Shown here one piece after another: positions 56,111 through 64,000 of a stretch of DNA of 64,000 nucleotides. Under the pieces are notes generated by a model that saw nothing but the letters and a program-made list of their open reading frames with translations, searched no databases and was not told where the DNA came from. Position numbers and translations under genes: made by a program. The DNA comes from Polytrichum commune. Its lineage: Eukaryota > Streptophyta > Polytrichopsida > Polytrichales > Polytrichaceae. The DNA lies in contig OX485805.1 of NCBI GenBank assembly GCA_950295325.1, positions 22,617,501-22,681,500 of the forward strand. Direction: 5' to 3'. Positions within the stretch are counted from its first letter, which is position 1, and every line of letters begins with the position of its first letter.

Positions 56111-58188
56111 CACAAATGGCTGTGTAAGATCAATACCGTCACCCACCTTATGCAATTCCTGGCGACCCGGCCGGGCTATGTCAAGCATAACCTGAGCCAT
56201 TCAGAGATCCGTTACTCATTCCATTTATCGAATCGATCCTCTTAGTACTTCCTGCGAACCTGGAACAAGGAATTCAGCTGCAATTAAGTCCCTCCAAGCA
56301 ACTTCAATCACATGTGACATAACTCTTCAAGCTGTGGCTCGAATCCCTTGGGAACTGGAGAGTTGATGTGCAATGATTCTCAGAGTCTGCCTAAGTTATT
56401 TCGAGGTTTGCAATCCAAGTGTTTTGCAGCCAGACAGACAGGAATTATAGCTTGATGTTGTTGCATCTAACTTAAACATTGCAACTGTTTCAATGGTGAT
56501 GTGTGAAAAGCTAAAAACCGGATATGGATCAGATGAGAGTGTACAGAACTCTCATCCGCTGGACAACTTACCTTCATCGTACGTATTTGTACGCGGGGAA
56601 TCGGGTATCAAAGTTTGTCGTGAGTCTACAGTATCCGGACACGATTCCTTGTCGAGGATGTTGCAACCTAGGAATATTCAAGCTGAATTTGAAGAAGTTT
56701 GTCGACTGACTTTCATACCCTCACTTTCGCATTTTCGATCATCGATCGAGTTATGTTTGACATCTAAACTGCCATGGGGACTGGACAGGTGGGCGGCACG
56801 GGGAAACTCATGGCCTTTACCAAAAGGAGGCTACTGCCATGCCCCTTGTTCAGGAATGCAAGGGCTCTAATCGCATGCTATGTGCCTGCAATGTGAGGTA
56901 TCGATGTATACACGGAGCAGTCGCCAATTTTACCGATCGCACTGTTCGCACCGTTCGCAACATTCAACGTTTTAAAAAGTAGCATCGCGTCTGCGAGTGT
57001 ATCATTCAGAATGTTCGACATTTCAAAAATAGTCTCGAGTATGCGAGGGCAAAAAAATTTTGAGACATGGAACGCTCCGAAACGTCCCATGTGCAAGTAA
57101 ACTGATCCGGCAGAAAGTCTTGACTCACACACGAGAATGAGAACCAATCAAGTTGTCAACAATCGCAAGCCAGGATTTATAACAAGGAAGGTAACGTGGA
57201 CTTTCGTCTTTTTGTCTTTTGAGGGTCATAACTATTTGGCACATGAGATGGGGCTCTGGGATTGGGAAAGAAGACGGCTTCTGCAAAGCATAACCCTCTC
57301 CTTCGTATGCCCTCAATCTAAGCTGTTGAACTCCGTGATCAGTGGTGAGGGTGTCAAGATGATAATGTCTAGTAACCCCTCTCAATCCTCCCAGGCCTCG
57401 AAGGTTACCTATGTCTGTCGACGACGATGTAGAAAATCGCGATTGGACGTCGAACGTTCTTTGTCGTCCGACGTTGAAATGCACAAAAAGGTGGCTTCCC
57501 AACTTGTGGGATGGTCCTTGACATGATCCATGTGCGAGTGGTGTATCGAAGGATCATGCGTAGGTCTGATCCAGGAACCAGTAATTGAGCTCCACTACTT
57601 TTCCTGCAGTAATTTGATCGTATTCTGATAATTCTGACACCCACAACTCGCCCTCTGATTCTTATGTAAATTGAAAGCAGACTCATAAAATCCTTGTTCA
57701 TTCAATCGCCAAACCATCGATAGACATCTGTGAAAGTTTCACCAAATTCCGGACTTGTGATGTTTTTATGGTACTCTGGAGTTAATAGCTTCCCAATTCA
57801 GCCACATCATGCAACTGAGAAGTGCTAGCTAAGGCATTCATAATTTGCTGGTTTTGTGCTTTCAATAATGGATGGTATCTGCAGACTTTTGCTGGTCCTC
57901 ATAGACCTAGGGATTGCAGCGATTTCTATTTTGTCTTGTAATTTCTGTTCAGCAGTCATTTCTGGGAGAGATGTGTTGCGACTTGCAATGATGGTCTAAT
58001 GCAAGAGGCTGCCATGCAAATGAAAATAAGAATGACTGAGCCACAGGCTGTTGAAGAGGTTTGACATGTCCACCCTATTTGCATGCAAACAGATTGAGAC
58101 CCTTCAGTGATCACAGCCAATTCTGCAATCTAGTCTGAAACACATAACATTCATGTGTTCCTTGAGTGCCATACTTTTGAGAACTATG
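56111..58188. other. Unassigned region with relatively long open frames
   Basis: Overlapping frames of 125-129 codons occur on both strands at 56493-56870 and 57125-57526, with base composition closer to coding than the spacers. I recognise no domain in any frame. It may be exons or flanks of the decayed dioxygenase locus, or another old gene. Confidence 0.3.
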
Positions 58189-58406
58189 CTAAATATGATA
58201 TTTAGTGTCACTTATTATTTGGAGTTACATAGTGCTATATCATTTCACTATAGATGTAACTTTTAACCAAGTAAAGTTGTTAATGCGCTATAATGTCCAA
58301 TCAACCAATTTAACATTTGTTCATAAAACATGAGGTATACAGTAAATAGATGTAGCATTGCGTAATTCCAAAGAGTCAGTGACCCTAAATATCATATTTA
58401 GTGTAG
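58189..58406. mobile_element. Short MITE sharing M1-type terminal repeats (family M2)
   Basis: An element of about 218 bp bounded by CTAAATATGATATTTAGTG at the left and CTAAATATCATATTTAGTGTAG at the right, a near-perfect inverted repeat. The interior (GGAGTTACATAGTGCTATA, ATTGCGTAATTCCAAAG) differs from M1. A related internal stretch, GTGCATAATTCCAAATCGTA, occurs near 49,577. It lies between the dioxygenase pseudogene and the MRD1-like gene. Confidence 0.7.
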
Positions 58407-59499
58407 GTCCTACATCTCAAGTGCCATAAAGATAGGATTGTTGACTTCCAAATTTCAGGCATGCATCAATTCACCCCAGCAAATGAAAATCCTTCCGAGA
58501 TTTGAAACCAAGGTGTGTTGCCCTATTATAGAAGACTGAATCTTAATAATATTTAAAAATATATATTTATACACATTGGCATTTGGCATGAAATTCATTT
58601 TCCCATGTAGAGGAACTGTACAAAAATTGGCCCTAATTTTTTTTTAATTGACCATTTTTATATTTATCATGATACTTAAAAACCATTCTGCTAGAGTGTG
58701 CTAGATTCCAAAATGTCTTGCACAATTCCTATCATAAAATAAAATATTGCCTACTTATTACCTCTTAAGTTTATCTTTAAACACTCATCAAGTGCCTTGG
58801 AACCCGACACCTAATGAGTTAATTACACACTAACTTGGCTCTAAATAATTTCACCAAGTATCCTATATCCAACACCCAAGCCAATCAATATAGCCAAGGA
58901 ATAGAAAGGAATCTTCTTGTCCTTGAAACCATACTTACCTCGTCATATTTAGAGAAATTGAGTTCTTTACCTTCTAAACATGCCTCCCATGCAAGTGCTT
59001 CTAAATTTCTTTCATAAATTGGGCTCCACCTAACTCCGACACCTCCCCTCGCTCATTATTTCACTGCATTGGGAACTTTAGGAACCCTAAGACCTTATTT
59101 TTTTAATTTGTTCCCTAGACCTCAGCAAAAGGGCAACCCCTCAGGATCAGGGCAGCATACTTTAGCTATCCAAGAGATGTATGGCTTTTTTCACAACCTC
59201 GTATGACTGTCTGGATCAAGACCACTGGAAGAATGAGTGAGTGCAAATGAGTGCATTTCCATACCCTTCATATTAATACATCATACCATTTCAGATTCTA
59301 GTCATTCATCAGGAATTGGATTGTTTCAGTAACTCTGGATCGTACAATACTAGAAACTCAACTATATTTTACATGTAGTAGGGTACCTATCTCCATGTGA
59401 GAATAATTGATAAGCTTTGCAAGCCCCCATTCACAGTAAAAAATACTCTCTGAACCTGCTCCAGACACCATATGTGCTGGATATCAAGCTTGATTTTTA
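58407..59499. other. Spacer downstream of the MRD1-like gene
   Basis: AT-rich, with poly-T/A runs and no frame longer than about 60 codons. Nothing recognised. Confidence 0.45.
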
Positions 59500-59657
59500 A
59501 TCAAATGAAGTTATGAATTGGCATAATGGTCACTAAATCTGTTGGAAGTCCATTATAACCAAGAATACTTGAAGGGTGATATCTATTTGCGAAGTCCAAG
59601 CTTGTGCCAAAATGATCTGCCAGGTTGACAAATGCTTCAGACAGCCGATCAAGTACA
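59500..59657 (-). other. Putative 3' UTR of the MRD1-like gene
   Basis: This stretch follows the MRD1-like stop codon on the minus strand. It has no coding continuation and is AT-rich. I see no perfect AATAAA; an AT-rich ATTAAAAATC lies near 59,500. The end of the transcript cannot be fixed by eye. Confidence 0.35.
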
Positions 59658-62600
59658 CTACTGCACAAATTGATCAAAGGACATACGAGAATCATCCAGG
59701 GTGGATTGTTTCCGTTTCTTTGCAGGCCTGTCATTGTTGATGTCCACACCGCTATCCTCAAAGAACTGTGTTGCAGTTCGTGCCCGAAGCTCCTCCAAGG
59801 TCTCCCCCTCTTTTGCTCTCTCCAGTACCTGGATGACAAAAAGAAAATTTCAGGCCACTGCTTCATTTCATGTACATGACTACAATAATGGAATAGATGA
59901 ACTTATTAAGTAGAGGAAGCAACAGTTGCTTGAAATTTCAAGACTTTCCATCATGTGAAGTAAACTGGCAGTCCATTGCAACAATCTAGATTTAAGTTTC
60001 CAGTTGGATGCCAAAGTTATAAAAGCATTGACACAAGTTGTTAACATGTAAATTGGACAGATGGCCTAATGACTTCACAGAAGGATAATTAAAATGAGGC
60101 TACTGCAAAAGTGCACCCATGTTCCTTAACAACGTACAACCATGTCAATATATAGCATAGACTGCAGAAGGATGCCAGAAATTGTGCATCTTCAGGAACC
60201 ATGACCATGAGGATAACAAAAGCGAAGTGCTGTGCAATTCATGAACAAGCAAGACAGACACTACGACGAGATATACCATATGCCGCCCATATAAATGTGT
60301 GCTTTGAAGGGCTTCAAAGGCATTCTGCGCCTCCTGTTTTGTCAGAAACTCCACAAACGCAAAACCTCGGTGGTTGCTGTCAAACTTCTTTGGTAGTCTC
60401 AGGCTCTTTATCTGCTCACAAATAACATGTGCACTGGTGTATGTTAAAAGATCCATCCAAACAATAATAGACAGACCCAGTACAACGTCTTTATGCAAGT
60501 GTAATTCATACAGACTAGAATACTACTTACAAGACAGTCACGTTCACTTAAAGCTCAATAATTAATGGAAAGATGTGACAAAAACAGTTTGTACCATGAG
60601 AGTGCTTTGCTGCTACAGTGAAATATCAAGGCTAGCATGTTGCAAACAACAGTGTGAAAATGATGATCAAATCCTACCTGACCAAAAGGATTAAATATCT
60701 GTAACAGATCCTTCCTCGTGGCTTCAAATGCCACATTCCTGACAATTATCTTTGTTGAGCTTTCTTTCTTATCTGCTTTAGCCTTTGTTGCAGACGACCT
60801 TGAATCAGCTCCACCTGCCCTCTTTGCATTGTGACTTAACTGCAGGATTAACGCATGTCCATCCAAAACGCTTCCCTGAATACATCAAGTCCACCAAATT
60901 AAGCAATGTCCTGGAAGAGGATTGATGCAAAAAGAGGCCCCATAATATGTCATAATTGAACACTCTGAACAAGAGATCCATGTCCTTTATTTCTCTAGCA
61001 TCCTTGAAAGGGTCAAAGATCTGATTCGGTATAATGGATATGCTTTGTCCCTTGCTGTGTTTCCCCAAGAGCTCCACCTATTGACCAGTTTAAGTAGGGA
61101 CATTTTTGGAAACTGAGTACATCAAAAGAATTATCATATAAAAACCAAGCAGTTACTCAATCTATGAAGGCGGAGGTTATAAATCTATCCATGATCTTGC
61201 AAGAACCGAGACAGCATAGCAGCTCACCTGCAGATTCTGGCAAACCAACTTTGCAGATTCCATGCTATCAAACTCCACAAACCCAAAGCCCATAGATAAG
61301 GGCTTCCCTGATTTTGATGGCTTCTTTTTAATCTGCAATGACAAAACCACTGCCCATGTCAATACATACTATCACTTACCTCACACAAAATAGCTAAACA
61401 GAATGCAGCCATAGCCAAGGAATCAAAGGAAACCAATGTTTATAAGCAATCAATCTGCAGCAAAGAACAGTTTGCAGTGCAGATTGATCTTCAAAGAATG
61501 CAATAATCCACACACATTCTGATTGCATTACAGGCACGCTCGTTTGGTGTACAGGTGCTTCAAAGAGAAGTTTCCACAATGTGAATCTTACCGTCACACT
61601 ACGCACAGCTCCCTGAGATATTTTTTGCTCAAAATGCTTCTTTAGAGAGGCCTCTGTGGTTGAGAAGTTCAAGTTTTTAACAAACACTGATCGAGCCTGC
61701 TCAACATCATCATCTTCATCAAGTGCGGCCACTTGAGTCTCAACTACAGCTCGCTTCACTTGCTTTTCACCCACAGCAACCTTTGACTTCTCTGCATCTG
61801 CAGAGGGTTTGGGTTTCCTATCTCCTGCTAACAAATTTTGAGGTGCCCACTCCAGATATAAAGGCACATGCCTGCAGTCAAACCAAAGTTTAAACCTTAG
61901 TCTTAGTCCACATTTACTGCATCATTCAAGTCCTCTTGACAGATACTCAAGAAACAATATATATCACCTGAGATAATTGTTCTTTCATACTGCAGATCTG
62001 TCAGGAGTGTAAGCCTAGATTGATAGGTAATTAAGGATAGTTTATGTCCCCTGGATACATTGCTACATATCCTCCTCACAAAACAAACAGGTTATTACCC
62101 AAGGTAATAACATTGCAACTGCTGCTGCTACGACACTGCAAAAAGAAAGTCCTCAAGAATCCAGCCTCCACAATTGGCAGGCCACGGTTGGGGAACAATT
62201 GGTCAAAACAAAGTGTGTAAAGCACACTTTATTCCATGCTTGTAAGAATATTTGAACTTACTTAAATCGCTTGTATGCCAAACTTTTAAAAGCCCGACGT
62301 GCCTCAGCAGCCTCCAGATATTCTACCTGATTCATAAAAGCCACCTAACATTCTCAGTAAGCACATCCATACTCTTGTTTACAGGTGTAGTGACTAGAAT
62401 CTGCTGATCCCTATTTATCAGGGAAAAAAGTATCTGTTTTCAAGGTTCTTTGTCACCCTAGTTGCTTTCCCAAAGATGGGGATTGCGCATTAGAAAAGGG
62501 AAAAATCCTCATTGGATTTAGTTGGTATTCAACAGCAATGGCTATTTTTTTTAAGTATTTGACTGGCACCATCCCCTTTCAACAAGGTGGCAATTAACTC

Positions 62601-63973
62601 ATTATGTACATCCATGTTCCTGCTGCTAGGATGAGTTTACAATTACATTATAATAGCTAGAAGCGATGTATTATTCTTGTTAAGAAATCAACCTCTTTTT
62701 TCAGTTATTTTCTATAGAAGGTGCCATTTTTTTTCATATGAGATGTATCCGGATAGTTTGAAAGTTACAATCTTCAAGTTCCGTTCAAAGAGTGGAAGAT
62801 TATTTTGACTCTCCAATTCCATGGACACAACTACACTGAATATGATATTTAGTGTAATATGGTATTTAATGTCACTGGTAACTTTTCGGGTGACACTTCT
62901 TAACCAATAAGTTTAAAAATATTGTCATGGATGATTGGAATTTGGATGAAAAAATCACTTGGTCAGTGACAGTAATTGCAACACTGTAAATCTTTAATCC
63001 CCCAAATATTTTACAAGGAATGACAAATAATACTAACATTTAGTGTTGGCGACACTATACCGCACTTTACAATTAGTATTGAGCAAGACAATTAGAATTG
63101 GTGACACTAAATATCATATTTAGTTTACCAGTCTAAGCCCAAAATTTGCTCGTAGTGTTCCTTCACACTTCTTACTAAGTGTGAAGCTTTGGACACAAAA
63201 AAATTATCAACAGTAGAAAATGAAAGAAGGAAGAAAGCAAAGTCAACCAGATGCAAGTTGAATTTATATTGAGAAGATCTGGAGTGCAACAACAGAATGA
63301 AAATATACCATTTGTGGACCAATATACAAAAACACATCATCAACATCCACTCACCAGTGCTAGCGTCTTTGTCGGAGGTAATATAACCCTTGCAAGCCCG
63401 CCGAAAATTCCGAACATGGACACTAAATCAGCTTCTGATGTTGAGAAAGGTAAATTTTTAACTAGAATGACAGTAGTACTGCGGTTCACTTTAATCTCTT
63501 TTCCAGATGCGACCGATTCCAGAACCTCAATGTTTACACCTTCATCACTCAGTGAACGCTTCGTCTCTGCAATGATGTGTGTCTCTCCTAGAGCCATTCG
63601 AACTGCTAAGTCTTCTGCACTAGGATCTAGAAATTCACTTTTTGACATACCATACTGCCGTGCCACATTCTCTGCTATCTGCAAAATATCATCACAAAAG
63701 TTGGAAAATCAATACTCACCAATCTACAATGATTCCCCCCAACAGAGTGGTAGGAATGCACTTCTAACTCTTTCAAGATGCAAATAGAGGTAGACATCCT
63801 AGCTTTCTCCAGGGTACTCTATCTGCATCCAAGATGTTCAAATAGGACTTACTGTGTCTGGACGCATGAAGAGGGGGTTCCAAGCTTGTGTATTTCCATT
63901 AGCCTCTGCAGCTTTTCTTTGTGCATCCCTCTCTTGCTTGAACTTGGTCGAACCAGGTCCTACACCAGCAGTT
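59658..63973 (-). CDS. MRD1: RBM19/MRD1-like multi-RRM pre-rRNA processing protein, C-terminal 465 residues (5' end outside window)
   Basis: Eight minus-strand exons join in one frame: 63853-63973, 63355-63678, 62262-62326, 61592-61871, 61228-61332, 60678-60875, 60277-60411 and 59658-59828 (stop at 59658-59660). Every internal junction is GT..AG and the phases agree. Three RNA-recognition motifs are visible. One has RNP2 VILVKNLPF and ends in YLEWAP. The next has SVFVKNLNF with RNP1 GFGFVEF. The last has IIVRNVAF with RNP1 GFAFVEF. The C-terminus carries [10 protein letters not shown] followed by a basic stretch PAKKRKQS, typical of this family. Family members (yeast Mrd1, animal RBM19) are nucleolar proteins that bind pre-rRNA/U3 and are needed for 18S rRNA maturation. 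The family is usually about 800-950 residues with five or six RRMs, so the first RRMs should lie past base 64000. The last RRM reads LERAKE where I expect LEWAKE. No frameshift or stop interrupts it, so it is probably functional. The largest intron seen contains a MITE. Confidence 0.93.
62832..63126 (-). mobile_element. M1-family MITE inside an intron of the MRD1-like gene
   Basis: The ends form an inverted repeat: CTACACTGAATATGATATTT at the left and the reverse complement of CTAAATATGATATTTAGTGT at the right. The interior matches the M1 copies at 2688 and 49906 in reverse orientation, sharing blocks such as GTCATGGATGATTGG, CACTTGGTCAGTGACAGTAA and TTTACAATTAGTATTGAG. It lies wholly within the intron between the 63355-63678 and 62262-62326 exons. 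It is about 295 bp and has no coding capacity. Confidence 0.82.
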
Positions 63974-64000
63974 CTATTTACACGAAAAGATGTTAACAGA

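Noticed and set aside
57125-57526. Overlapping 125- and 129-codon frames on opposite strands as genes
   Set aside because: No recognisable domain, no splice-supported extension and both strands are open equally. Recorded only as an unassigned region.
60805-61077. 90-codon minus-strand frame between MRD1-like exons as an extra exon
   Set aside because: The flanking exons join in phase without it and the RRM stays continuous. It has no family similarity and is intronic.

Overview
This is nuclear DNA of a land plant. The evidence is spliced protein-coding exons, plant-type LTR retrotransposon remains (Retrotrans_gag-like domain, zinc knuckle, a fragment resembling the 'putative plant transposon protein' family), many MITE-like elements, and a broken plant-type 2-oxoglutarate/Fe(II) dioxygenase. 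The low gene density, nested solo LTRs and long AT-rich spacers suggest a large, repeat-rich genome (fern, lycophyte or gymnosperm would all fit). I cannot fix the lineage from sequence alone.

Only one convincingly functional gene is visible: the 3' two-thirds of an RBM19/MRD1-type multi-RRM protein on the minus strand at 59658-63973. It has eight exons with canonical GT..AG boundaries and one continuous reading frame of about 465 residues, and its 5' end lies beyond the right edge. Beside it at 54.2-56.1 kb is a dioxygenase pseudogene, also on the minus strand, with tandemly expanded sequence inside and downstream of it.

Region by region: 1-31 kb is mostly non-coding. It holds MITE-like elements (families called M1, M2 and TIR-G here), possible tRNA-derived SINEs, a solo LTR (family A, 4583-5738), an array of short palindromes (14.5-14.8 kb), a 290-bp direct duplication (17.4-18.0 kb), a foldback element (18.25-18.58 kb), a 51-bp minisatellite (19.49-20.29 kb) and poly-G tracts. 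From 30.4 to 36.7 kb lies a gag-only, probably non-autonomous LTR element on the minus strand, with its 3' LTR and polypurine tract, split by a solo LTR of family C. From 36.7 to 48.1 kb is a nested stack: an old minus-strand gag-protease remnant interrupted by solo LTRs of families C, B and A, most with clear target-site duplications. A fourth level exists because a family-B LTR sits inside the right-hand family-C LTR. From 48 to 54 kb there are more MITEs, a second TAAGGTAGAGG-ended element and five ~200-bp tandem units.

No reverse transcriptase, RNase H or integrase was recognised anywhere, so every retroelement here is a solo LTR or a defective internal fragment. No CRISPR, operon or prokaryotic feature is present. 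Boundaries were read by eye and may be off by one or two bases.
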